From Candidatus Methanomicula labiotermitis (lineage in GTDB: Archaea; Thermoplasmatota; Thermoplasmata; Methanomassiliicoccales; Methanomethylophilaceae): 36,898 nucleotides of DNA. The stretch spans positions 1 through 36,898 of the forward strand of contig WQZU01000012.1 in NCBI GenBank assembly GCA_009780575.1, written 5' to 3'. The position numbers were made by a program, and so were the translations under genes. The notes under the pieces are model-generated. The model worked only from the letters and a program-made list of their open reading frames with translations. It did no database searches and was not told the origin of the DNA. Positions 17,904-25,258 of this stretch are shown one piece after another. Every line of letters begins with the position of its first letter. Positions within the stretch are counted from its first letter, which is position 1.

Positions 17904-18197
17904 TCAATACTCCCTCCAGGAGTGGCTGCATTTGCAGCATCGGTATATTCTTGTCTCCGGTTCATCTGCGGAACGTGTCTGTCTGAGAACGAAGTACGCT
18001 TCTTTGTTGCCGCACTCCGTGCAAAGTATCCTTGTCTTCGGCAGCGTGGCGGACGATTCCGATATGATGGTGGTCTCTTTCTCTTTGGCATCGGTCGTGA
18101 AATGCTGTGCTTTCTCAACACCCTTTGTAACACCGCACTTGTTGCACAGATACTGTCCTTCTTTTGGGAACATCATCGATCCGCATGAACAAAACAA
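17904..18197 (-). CDS. Transcription factor S (TFS, RpoM-like)
   Basis: TFS rescues backtracked RNA polymerase by stimulating transcript cleavage. The 97-residue protein has an N-terminal zinc site (Cys3, Cys5, Cys18, Cys21) and a C-terminal TFIIS-type ribbon (CTEC...CCKCSHSWREY) with the catalytic acidic hairpin SADEPETR. The start is a TTG at 18197, preceded by GAGGCTGAT; the next ATG would remove the first zinc cysteines. The first knuckle reads C-S-C rather than the usual C-x-x-C, a small oddity. It heads the operon to 12519. Confidence 0.93.
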   Translation of the reverse strand: MFCSCGSMMFPKEGQYLCNKCGVTKGVEKAQHFTTDAKEKETTIISESSATLPKTRILCTECGNKEAYFVLRQTRSADEPETRIYRCCKCSHSWREY

Positions 18198-18229
18198 TTA
18201 ATCAGCCTCTGATAACCTGACTTTGTTTT

Positions 18230-18240
18230 AGATATAAAAA
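18230..18240 (-). promoter_or_regulatory. TATA box of the TFS-PCNA-transketolase operon
   Basis: On the minus strand TTTTTATATC lies about 35 nt before the TTG start at 18197. It is the only strong TATA element before the seven-gene operon. Confidence 0.55.
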
Positions 18241-18323
18241 TTGGTTGTATACGTGCGCCCGCGAACACTTGTGCGTTACCGCCTGTACGTATACTATGGC
18301 CAGCGTCTTGTGCCCGAAGTATT

Positions 18324-19184
18324 TCAAACGTATTCCATATCCTCTCTGGTGAGGCTGTGTCTCGTTCTTTCCTTCTCCGGATCGTTCTTCTCGGCGCGGT
18401 GTATGAGGCCGGTGAAAGGACTCTCGCGCTGTTCGGCCTCCTGTGCCGCAACCGGAACACTTCCGGCGGATATCGCTTTCGGCTCTTCTCTGGCAACGGA
18501 ACTTCTTACCAGGGAGTTGCAAACGACGACCCTTCGCTCCGGAACCTTGGACCGCTGTATCGACAACCGATCATCAAAATCCTCGAATCCGAGCTTTTTT
18601 CCGTGAACATATGCGGCCAGCGACCTGGGCATGAAAACGCGCTCTACCGGCGCGCTGCGCTTAGCTTCCTTGGAACGCTGCGACGATATGACGCCGCCTA
18701 CCATGCCGAAGACCACGGTGATTATGTAGATGTTGATCATCATGGATGTCGTCAATCCCATCGTGTCAAAGAAACCCTGCAGGAATGTCAGCAAGGTTGT
18801 CAGCAGCGACCCCAGGACGGCGGACATCTCTCCGATCGACGCTGCGGTTTGTTCAGGATCCGCAAGCAGGAAGCCGAATCCTCTTATGATGCCGGACGAC
18901 AGGATGGCTATCGCTCCCATGACTATCATGACGGACATAAGCGTTGCGACCATTCCCTTGGCGGGCGATCCTCCGACCCTGCCGCCGACGTACCCGGCTA
19001 TAGCCTGTCCGATTATAGGCAGCCACCAGAAAAGCATCGACAGGAGCAACGTGTAGCGTATGGCAGAACCGATGTTGCTGAACACGCTCTCCTTCTTTTC
19101 ACCAGCATTAACACCCACTTTTCTGTTCCCGCCAAGGAAAGACAGAAGGCCGTCGCTGTTCTCGGCGCCTTTTCCCATATGCAT
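18324..19184 (-). CDS. Multi-pass membrane protein with Gly-rich loop and long cytosolic tail
   Basis: I do not recognise the family. From ATG 19184 the protein has 286 residues: a polar N-terminus, hydrophobic helices at about 41-63, 77-100, possibly 120-140, and 146-167, and a charged tail of about 115 residues. GYVGGRVGGSP (65-75) between the first helices recalls small archaeal Gly-zipper membrane families. The start is chosen because a TATA (TTATATAGT, minus strand 19229-19237) is about 45 nt upstream; in-frame codons further 5' would precede the promoter. The left inverted repeat of the neighbouring cassette begins about 20 bp upstream of this TATA, so the promoter touches the element edge. 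Confidence 0.75.
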   Translation of the reverse strand: MHMGKGAENSDGLLSFLGGNRKVGVNAGEKKESVFSNIGSAIRYTLLLSMLFWWLPIIGQAIAGYVGGRVGGSPAKGMVATLMSVMIVMGAIAILSSGIIRGFGFLLADPEQTAASIGEMSAVLGSLLTTLLTFLQGFFDTMGLTTSMMINIYIITVVFGMVGGVISSQRSKEAKRSAPVERVFMPRSLAAYVHGKKLGFEDFDDRLSIQRSKVPERRVVVCNSLVRSSVAREEPKAISAGSVPVAAQEAEQRESPFTGLIHRAEKNDPEKERTRHSLTREDMEYV

Positions 19185-19253
19185 CCCTTTGTCAGACACA
19201 TGGCTGACATCATTGATTGGAACTGCGACTATATAACGTTTTCTCGCGCATGA

Positions 19254-19316
19254 GCTTTGCACCTAAAGTTATGTTTTTCTGACACATTAGGTGCAGAGTG
19301 CCGACTTTAGGCGCAA
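19254..19316. repeat. Left cluster of TTTAGGTGCA-type repeats
   Basis: Three copies: an inverted one within 19254-19269, ATTAGGTGCA at 19286-19295, and ACTTTAGGCGCAA at 19304-19316. The last two are 20 bp apart, two helical turns. The cluster lies upstream of the minus-strand TATA of the membrane protein gene, so a regulatory role is also possible. Confidence 0.75.
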
Positions 19317-19355
19317 CCTTTCTCATGTGATTTTATATTGGGCAAACAAGTGATT

Positions 19356-19565
19356 TCACTCATCGAAGCGACTCGTCGCTGCGTAAACCGATTTATATCT
19401 TTCTTCAATAGGCAACAGATTGTTTCCTTTTTCCTTGATCATGCCCATTTTTCTCAATGACTCTAATTTCTCCACGGCTTTTACATATTCGGAAATATTC
19501 TTGTTCCCCTCGAATTTTTTCGAATCGATCAAGGCAACGACCTCATCAACGATATTTTTCGTCAT
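19356..19565 (-). CDS. Small partner protein of the SDH-type protease
   Basis: This 69-residue protein is charged, Lys/Glu-rich and predicted helical, with no cysteine, signal or membrane segment. I do not recognise it. It overlaps the protease gene by 4 nt (ATGA), so the two are co-translated and probably act together, for example as adaptor, inhibitor or antitoxin-like partner; this is inference from context only. It lies wholly inside the AT-rich cassette. Confidence 0.7.
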   Translation of the reverse strand: MTKNIVDEVVALIDSKKFEGNKNISEYVKAVEKLESLRKMGMIKEKGNNLLPIEERYKSVYAATSRFDE

Positions 19566-20467
19566 GTGTTTCTCTCCTTTCTTCTGCTCGTGATTCTACT
19601 ATTTCTGGTGTCTAAACAATACTCGTAACCCATTTTATTAATGTAATCTATTACGTATGTATAGTATGTTGTAATAACTATTTCTAGTTCACTATTTTCA
19701 GAGAAATCATTAATTACAAGTCTTAATTCATTTCGTAAAGTCTCCATGTTGATTGGTCGACCGTGTGATTTCCACTTTTTGTTGTCGCTCAACTGTTTCG
19801 CAATATAGCTGGCCCTCTCCCGTTTCTCATCTTCTGTGACGGGCCTTCCAATCTTATCAGGGTCAGTTTTGTGTTCCGTCCAGCTTTTAAACTTATAATT
19901 AGCAAGCCAAGTTTCTAGTAAATCGATGGTTAGTTCTTTTGCCTGCTCATATTCACGGAGTTCGCCCAAATCCATATTGTTCAACATCATGAACTCGGCC
20001 TGTGAAAGTTCATCCTTCTTCGACTTTTCGATCATCTCGTTGACCTTATCCAAGTAACCCAATGCGGCGACCCAGCGCCCATCCTTATTCAACACCTGCG
20101 GATCGATGGGGCCCAACACACTGAAATAATTCATGAAGATACTGTCGCCGCTCATGCAAAATATCGTTCCTGCACTGTAGGCATAATCAGGAACTATGAA
20201 GTTTATCTCATCATAATGGTGTCTGATGACATTGACGCACCGTTCAACTTCCTCTGCGCTTCCGCCGGTCGTAGTTAGGATTATCGAGAGCTTCTTGTAC
20301 CCCTTACTATCTCTTTTCAATTCATCGATCATCTCACGAAACATTTCTGAAAGTCCAAAACTGAGGGGACCGTATAGAAATATAACATCTGAGGTCAATT
20401 TTTTCTCAATGGATATTATCGCTTTACGTAAATTCTTATCAATCTGAATATCAATGGGACTCTGCAT
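19562..20467 (-). CDS. SDH-type serine protease of the ClpP/crotonase fold
   Basis: The 301-residue protein matches the SDH (serine dehydrogenase proteinase) family, a ClpP-like group. The core shows ILTTTGGSAEEVERCVNVIR (about 63-82) as the oxyanion-binding strand and helix, AYSAGTIF with candidate nucleophile Ser98, and SVLGPIDPQ (116-124). It has no signal peptide or N-terminal membrane helix, unlike SppA or NfeD-linked proteases, so it should be cytosolic. Codon use is AT-rich compared with neighbours, a sign of transfer. AGAGGAT lies just before the ATG; a TATA-like TATTTGTAA is near 20525. Substrates are unknown. Confidence 0.82.
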   Translation of the reverse strand: MQSPIDIQIDKNLRKAIISIEKKLTSDVIFLYGPLSFGLSEMFREMIDELKRDSKGYKKLSIILTTTGGSAEEVERCVNVIRHHYDEINFIVPDYAYSAGTIFCMSGDSIFMNYFSVLGPIDPQVLNKDGRWVAALGYLDKVNEMIEKSKKDELSQAEFMMLNNMDLGELREYEQAKELTIDLLETWLANYKFKSWTEHKTDPDKIGRPVTEDEKRERASYIAKQLSDNKKWKSHGRPINMETLRNELRLVINDFSENSELEIVITTYYTYVIDYINKMGYEYCLDTRNSRITSRRKERNT

Positions 20468-20654
20468 CTTAATCCTCTCTTTCTCAATGCGCCTCTCTGA
20501 ATCCCTGTACCCCTATAGATTACAAATATCTTGCTCCCCGCGGACCAACAGGAAATCATGATCTCATCCCCGAACTTGACATCTCTGGACCAATTCTGAA
20601 GTTATGAACTATGCATCTGAACATGAAGTATTCTTCATATGTATTCGAAACGTG

Positions 20655-20708
20655 ACTTTAAGTGCAGGTTCCCTATTTTAGGTGCAAGTCAGACTTTAGG
20701 TGCAAAGC
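20655..20708. repeat. Right cluster of TTTAGGTGCA repeats
   Basis: Three same-strand copies: ACTTTAAGTGCA (20655-20666), TTTTAGGTGCAA (20676-20687) and ACTTTAGGTGCAAAGC (20693-20708), spaced 20 and 18 bp. The last is the exact reverse complement of the left-end copy. A degenerate TTTTAGGCG follows near 20760. Next to the array, ATGAAG-TATT-CTTCAT (20623-20638) is a small inverted repeat. Confidence 0.8.
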
Positions 20709-20719
20709 CTTGCGCATGA

Positions 20720-21087
20720 CCCGTAGGAAATTATCCGTGCAATACCACAAATGATATGTTTTAGGCGTCCGTGAACCACACTTACTTCGAACATACAATA
20801 TCGGATCCAGTACCGTCTGTCTAAACCTTTAATACCCTAATATATTGCCTTTTAAATGGGATGTACACTTTAAATGATTGAATCGGGCATTGCACACAGT
20901 CCAGATGAATTCGATTGCGTGTGCAAAAAGGACGGGGAAAAGGATAGCGGTCAGCAATCACGCAAAAACGCACATGGTGATCTTCAGGATCCCGGCTGTG
21001 ATGTTATGCGACATGATACAAAACCCGATTCCGTGCAACTCCCGAAAAGGACTTCCGCACCGCAAGAGTGCGAGAAGGATATGCGCT
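20720..21087. other. Intergenic region right of the cassette, no confident gene
   Basis: This stretch holds several plus-strand AT-rich promoter-like elements (CTTTAATAC, AATATATTG, CCTTTTAAATGG near 20825-20860), probably serving the genes from 21088. Two overlapping frames are open across 20874-21110 but neither has a convincing family pattern or ribosome site, so I treat them as chance or decayed. Confidence 0.4.
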
Positions 21088-21183
21088 ATGAAGAAGAACG
21101 TGAAGTATAACATCATACTTGACCCTTTCAAGATTCAAGAGGAATCCTGCTGGGTCGTTGCCAACATGGAGCCATTAAAATGA
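21088..21183 (+). CDS. Very small ORF, HicB-like N-terminus
   Basis: This 31-codon ORF has AAGGAT about 10 nt upstream and overlaps the next start by 4 nt. Its KYNIILDP...EESCWVVANME pattern resembles the first beta strands of HicB-type antitoxins but stops where that fold would continue. It may be a truncated remnant or a leader peptide. Weak evidence. Confidence 0.3.
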   Translation: MKKNVKYNIILDPFKIQEESCWVVANMEPLK

Positions 21184-21809
21184 GCAAGAACTGCGAACAC
21201 AAGTGGGAGAAGGTGGAGAGATCTCCGGAAGACATGGGTATATCATACTATTATCTCCAGTGTACCGATCCTAAGTGTAGTAAGGTCATCTACCCAATGG
21301 ACCAGTTGCAAAAGCTGATGGACCATTCGGAAGAACATCAGTTCATGTTCCTTGAAGATTGGATATTGACATTGTTCCATGCGCTTCCGGAATCGGACAT
21401 AGTTGGATGGACCAGTCTACAGAAGCAGGTGTTCTTAGTGATGGTGGAATTCGCGCAGGAAGAGCGCATACCGACAGAGAACATAGGATTCTATGCATAT
21501 GATTACGGTCCGTATGATGACAGGATAACCGATGCGACGGATGTCATGGTGGAAGGCGGCATAATCGAGAAGCAGGGCAGATACAGTCCAAAAAATGTAA
21601 GATTCCGGCTCACACCTGCAGGAACAGAGAGGGCAGCGGAATCATTCGATAAGCTCACAGAGGATCAAAAGAAGAAACTGATCGAACTCAGAAAGGAATA
21701 TCAGATGTGGGGACCGGACGGTCTTCTGAAATATGTGTACACGAAATACGATCAATACACTCGCTCATCCAAGATACGCCGCAGCGTACTGGATCCGAAG
21801 AAGAAGTGA
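21180..21809 (+). CDS. YwgA/Panacea-like protein with N-terminal zinc site
   Basis: The 209-residue protein has a short N-terminal Cys/His site (Cys5, His7, Cys28, Cys33) and then a helical domain with LQKQVFLVM, YAYDYGPYD and FRLTPAGTERA, ending with LLKYVYTKYDQYTRSS. That order is typical of YwgA-like proteins and close to the DUF4065/Panacea group, known as neutralising domains in some toxin-antitoxin pairs and near defence genes. Here there is no clear toxin, only a HicB-like scrap overlapping by 4 nt. It could regulate the neighbouring cassette; this is inference. Confidence 0.6.
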   Translation: MSKNCEHKWEKVERSPEDMGISYYYLQCTDPKCSKVIYPMDQLQKLMDHSEEHQFMFLEDWILTLFHALPESDIVGWTSLQKQVFLVMVEFAQEERIPTENIGFYAYDYGPYDDRITDATDVMVEGGIIEKQGRYSPKNVRFRLTPAGTERAAESFDKLTEDQKKKLIELRKEYQMWGPDGLLKYVYTKYDQYTRSSKIRRSVLDPKKK

Positions 21810-21964
21810 GTCTGCGAATATGACGCCGGACTCATTCCTCTGATCCGTTGTCTTCTGTTACTCAAAATCCGCATATCCGAATCCGAGGCGGTCAAAAACG
21901 TCGGTTTCCGCCGTACTGTTTTTATCCATCCTTTACTTATTCGGTCGGAGAACGGAGGATCACG

Positions 21965-22294
21965 ATGGATAAATACGAACTGCAGCCAAGGTTCAGCGAT
22001 GAGAAGAAGAGAAAGATCCTCACGCTTTTTGTGATAGGCAATGCGGGCCTGGCGGCCATCGGTGCAAGGTTCAGCACGGTGATCATAATATCATCCATGG
22101 TGATCATGGTCGGCCTGTTGTTATGGAGTGATGTTCTCAGACACACGAAATACTGGTCGTGGGCATGCACGTTCGGTTACGACAAGATCAAGAAGGTCGA
22201 GACAAAGCGCATGATACCCAGGATCCAATGGACGATCTATCTGGCGTCCGCAATATCGGCGATGCTGCTCTACGCACACCTTATCGGTGCATGA
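21965..22294 (+). CDS. Small three-helix membrane protein
   Basis: The 109-residue protein has hydrophobic segments at about 17-34, 36-55 and 88-106 separated by a basic loop, and a charged N-terminus without signal peptide. I do not recognise the family. The ATG at 21965 is chosen because GGAGGATC precedes it at proper spacing; an upstream in-frame start would lie before this site. It converges on purL with 2 bp between their stops. Confidence 0.75.
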   Translation: MDKYELQPRFSDEKKRKILTLFVIGNAGLAAIGARFSTVIIISSMVIMVGLLLWSDVLRHTKYWSWACTFGYDKIKKVETKRMIPRIQWTIYLASAISAMLLYAHLIGA

Positions 22295-22296
22295 TA

Positions 22297-24603
22297 TCAA
22301 TATCGCGACGACATTATCTTTCCGACCGGATCCTTCCAGGCCTTTTTCATGCTGCTCACGGATATGTCGACGGAAGCATCCTTTATCCTCAGGCGGGTGC
22401 CGTGCGTCTTTCCGATGGCGACGGCTTTCCTGCCGAAGATCTTTCCGAAAGCGTCCTCATCCTCCTTCGCGACCTCAGCTATCCACCGCGTATGGCTTTC
22501 CGAATAGAGTTTAACGATATCGCTGCCTTCGATCTTCGACAGGTCAAGGTTTGCGCCTATGCCTCCGGCTATGCACATTTCCGCCATGGCAACCGCGAAA
22601 CCTCCGTCGGAACAGTCGTGGCAGCTTTTTATGAGGCCGGCGTCCATTGCCTTCAGCATCCTGTCCATAAGCTTCTTCAGGTTAACAGGATCGACATCCG
22701 GAACATCTCCTCCGCTGCCTCCGAACCTGCGGAAGAGCAGCGAACCCCCCATCTCATCTTTGGTCTCGCCCACAAGGTAAATAACATTTCCCTTTTCCTT
22801 CAGATCGGCCGTGACGGCTTTTCTGCTGTCATCGATCAGCCCGGTTCCTATGACCATCGGAGTAGGCAATACGCACACTCCGCTGGATGATTCGTTGTAT
22901 AAGCTAACGTTACCCGACGGTATGGGTATCTTCAACGCCTTCGCGACTTCGCCGAGACCTCTTACGGATTCCCTCAGTTCGCCCATACGGTCAGGTTTTT
23001 GCGGATTGCCGAAATTCAGACAGTCCGTGAACGCATGCGGCCTCGCACCGACCGCCACAAGGTTGCGGCATGTCTCGTCTATACAACCCATACCTCCGCG
23101 GTACGGATCCGCGGCGACAAGCCAGGGATTGCATCCGACAGTGACCGCAAGACCTTTGCGGCTTCCATGAACGGGCTCAATGATGCTCGCGTCTCCGGGT
23201 CCGTTCCCTGCCGCCGGGCCGATGACGGTCTTCCTGCCTTTCTTTTCGAACTGTTTTATTGCCCACTCTCTCGAAGCGATGTTCAGGTCGGAGAGCAAAG
23301 TAAGTATGACGTCGTTGTTGTCCGGCAGATCGGAAATTTTTTCATCACATTTCGTTGATACCTTAGGCAGATCGTAAGGCCGGTTGTACATAGGCCCGCC
23401 GGTAAGGAATACGAGGTCCATGTCAAAGATCAGCTCACCGTTCCAGGTTATCTTCGTTCTGCGGGTGTCCGTGCTCTTTCCGACAACGGTCGCGGGAACA
23501 TTGTGTTTCCTGAATATGTTGAAAACCTTCTTCACATCCTTCTCTTTGACGGCGAGCATCATCCTTTCCTGCGTCTCCGACACCCAGGTCTCCCACGGAA
23601 CAAGGTCTTTGTCTCTGAGCGGCACTTTCTCAAGATATACTTCGGCGCCGCAACCGGCCTCCAATGCCATCTCTCCGACAACGCAGCTCAGTCCTCCGCC
23701 GCCGAGATCCTTCATTCCTGTTATGAGACCCGCCCTATTCGCTTCAAGGGTCGCGGCGAGAACGAATCGTTTCGGTATCGGACTGACGCCATGTTTCGCA
23801 CCTTTGTTTTCCTCCGCCATAGAAAGGTCCATGGATGCGAAGTTCACGCCCTGTATACCATCGCGCCCGGTCGGTTCTCCGCACAGTATGAAAATTTCTC
23901 CGGGTCCGCTGACGAAGTTGTTCCTCAGCTCTTTGTTTTTCACGATACCGAGCGCACCCACATTCACCAAACAGTTCTCCGTGTATCGTTCATCGAAGAA
24001 CAATGCGCCGGATATTGCGGGTATTTTCAGCTTATCGCAATAGTCGCGGGCGCCGTCAACAGCTTTCTTGAGCAATTCCTTCGGGTGTTTCGTTCCCTTC
24101 GGAAGTTTCGCGGCGGTGTCTATCTTACCGAAGCAGAACGGATCGATGACACCGACCGGTTCGGCGCCCATGCAGACGATGTCTCTCAATATGCCGCCCA
24201 CGCCGGTGGCGGCACCGCCGTACGGTTCGATCGCCGACGGGTGGTTGTGACTTTCTATCCTGAGCGCATATCCGTGTTTCTTATCAAACCTCATGACCCC
24301 GGCGTCACCGCGTGACATAACGTCTTTATGGTCTATGCCAAAAACAAATTCCTTCAGCACCGATTTGGAACTTTTATAACAGCAATGTTCACTCCACGCC
24401 TGCCCGAGTGACTGCAATTCAATATCCGACGGATCCCTTTTCTCTTTGATGAAATGCTCTTTTATCATTTTCATCTCATCAAGCGAAAGACCCAGACCGA
24501 GATCCTTGGAGATCGTTACAAGGTCTTCGTCACCCGCATTCTTTATTTTTATATCATAAAGCTGGAAAGGAACATTGCGTTTCACCGTAAACTCGTTGGT
24601 CAT
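22297..24603 (-). CDS. purL: Phosphoribosylformylglycinamidine synthase, large subunit
   Basis: PurL converts FGAR to FGAM with ATP in purine synthesis, using ammonia from PurQ with the help of PurS. The 768-residue protein has the archaeal/Bacillus-type length without a glutaminase domain. Visible are the early SLGQAWSEHCCYKSSK motif, the substrate loop ESHNHPSAIEPYGGAATG, and GHDCSDGGF-like CHDCSDGGFAVAMAEM near the end. GGTGATC stands at good spacing before the ATG. purQ and purS are not in the window. A TATA-like ACATATAAC on the minus strand near 24735 implies a leader of about 100 nt. Confidence 0.97.
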   Translation of the reverse strand: MTNEFTVKRNVPFQLYDIKIKNAGDEDLVTISKDLGLGLSLDEMKMIKEHFIKEKRDPSDIELQSLGQAWSEHCCYKSSKSVLKEFVFGIDHKDVMSRGDAGVMRFDKKHGYALRIESHNHPSAIEPYGGAATGVGGILRDIVCMGAEPVGVIDPFCFGKIDTAAKLPKGTKHPKELLKKAVDGARDYCDKLKIPAISGALFFDERYTENCLVNVGALGIVKNKELRNNFVSGPGEIFILCGEPTGRDGIQGVNFASMDLSMAEENKGAKHGVSPIPKRFVLAATLEANRAGLITGMKDLGGGGLSCVVGEMALEAGCGAEVYLEKVPLRDKDLVPWETWVSETQERMMLAVKEKDVKKVFNIFRKHNVPATVVGKSTDTRRTKITWNGELIFDMDLVFLTGGPMYNRPYDLPKVSTKCDEKISDLPDNNDVILTLLSDLNIASREWAIKQFEKKGRKTVIGPAAGNGPGDASIIEPVHGSRKGLAVTVGCNPWLVAADPYRGGMGCIDETCRNLVAVGARPHAFTDCLNFGNPQKPDRMGELRESVRGLGEVAKALKIPIPSGNVSLYNESSSGVCVLPTPMVIGTGLIDDSRKAVTADLKEKGNVIYLVGETKDEMGGSLLFRRFGGSGGDVPDVDPVNLKKLMDRMLKAMDAGLIKSCHDCSDGGFAVAMAEMCIAGGIGANLDLSKIEGSDIVKLYSESHTRWIAEVAKEDEDAFGKIFGRKAVAIGKTHGTRLRIKDASVDISVSSMKKAWKDPVGKIMSSRY

Positions 24604-24900
24604 TATAAGATCACCTTTTCACTGTGTGCGCAACCGAAAGACCGTGTTTCAAGAATTTCAAAGACCGACCGGATGTACAACACCACACACCTGTTCCTGC
24701 GATGTATTTACAGCTTTAATATGTTTTGTTATATGTAAGAAACCGCCTCCCGATCGATTACCGACAACAAATCACCGATAGTTGAAAAGTGGCCCGCTTT
24801 CTTTGATGCTGTTGATCTGTACCGAGCAACGCACATTTCAACCGAGGAAACTCTGAGCACACAATACATGAAATCCATACAAATCAGGGAAGAACCTTAT
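24604..24900. other. Intergenic region upstream of purL
   Basis: The first 130 bp hold the purL ribosome site and minus-strand promoter. The rest contains no gene I can support and no tRNA- or riboswitch-like structure I could recognise. A plus-strand AT-rich promoter (CTTATATGCATAAATCTTATATG, described in parts) begins near 24895. Confidence 0.5.
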
Positions 24901-25020
24901 ATGCATAAATCTTATATGTTACCGTCGAATAACCGGAATCCGTCTGCTCCGTACAGGGCGGCGAAGACCTTGGAGCACGGCATTACGAAGCGGGAACCTG
25001 AATCACAAGCGGTGCCGTGA
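24901..25020 (+). CDS. Possible 39-residue peptide ORF
   Basis: A frame ATG 24901 to TGA 25018-25020 gives a polar, proline-rich peptide (SNNRNPSAPYRAAKTLEHG core). A second ATG at 24916 is possible. TATA-like CTTATATG sequences overlap its start, so it may be only partly transcribed or be a leader. A 7-bp inverted repeat CACGGCA (24976-24982)/TGCCGTG (25013-25019) lies in its 3' end. Weak evidence. Confidence 0.25.
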   Translation: MHKSYMLPSNNRNPSAPYRAAKTLEHGITKREPESQAVP

Positions 25021-25036
25021 AATGGAGATGTATAAC

Positions 25037-25246
25037 ATGAATCGAACTGAAGGAACGAAGTTCAGAGATACGTACATCAAGTATTACAATGTAAAACAAG
25101 TGGAAGGGGAAGACCTTGCTATGCTGGACAGGCTGGTCCGTGCCGAGCACATCAAATACTCGATAAGGGAAGGCAAGGCATACGCGGAGGCGACCGAGGG
25201 AAGCAAGAAGTTGCACAGTATCCGTCCGCCCAGACCCAGTATCTGA
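25037..25246 (+). CDS. Small charged protein, unknown
   Basis: The 69-residue protein is rich in Lys, Glu and Tyr, with no signal, membrane segment or cysteine, and ends in a proline-rich RPPRPSI tail. I do not recognise it. The ATG at 25037 is favoured because GGAGATG lies 6 nt upstream; an in-frame ATG at 25022 is possible. It is 12 nt from the next gene and probably shares its transcript. Confidence 0.55.
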   Translation: MNRTEGTKFRDTYIKYYNVKQVEGEDLAMLDRLVRAEHIKYSIREGKAYAEATEGSKKLHSIRPPRPSI

Positions 25247-25258
25247 ACAGGGAATCGC

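Larger units (their letters stand above)
19254..20708. mobile_element. Inverted-repeat-bounded cassette carrying an SDH-type protease (candidate non-autonomous element)
   Basis: The ends are perfect 16-bp inverted repeats: GCTTTGCACCTAAAGT (19254-19269) and ACTTTAGGTGCAAAGC (20693-20708). An 8-bp direct repeat GCGCATGA abuts the left end (19246-19253) and lies 3 bp beyond the right end (20712-20719), like a target duplication. The interior is clearly AT-richer than the flanks and carries two overlapping minus-strand genes but no transposase. Extra copies of the core TTTAGGTGCA lie inside both ends with about 20-bp spacing. This could be a cassette mobilised in trans. The alternative is that the repeats are regulator sites shared by two promoters. 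Confidence 0.5.

Noticed and set aside
19286-20705. TTTAGGTGCA repeats as replication-origin boxes
   Set aside because: No Orc1/Cdc6 gene is near, the repeats lack the usual G-rich origin box, and their placement at both ends of one cassette fits element ends or operators better.
20874-21110. Overlapping frames that might encode a HicA-like toxin
   Set aside because: No frame shows the HicA core (GSHH and proline-basic strand), and no ribosome site was found.
24890-25020. Possible tRNA or structured RNA downstream of strong TATA elements
   Set aside because: Only one 7-bp stem could be drawn; no T-loop, anticodon arm or known riboswitch pattern was seen.
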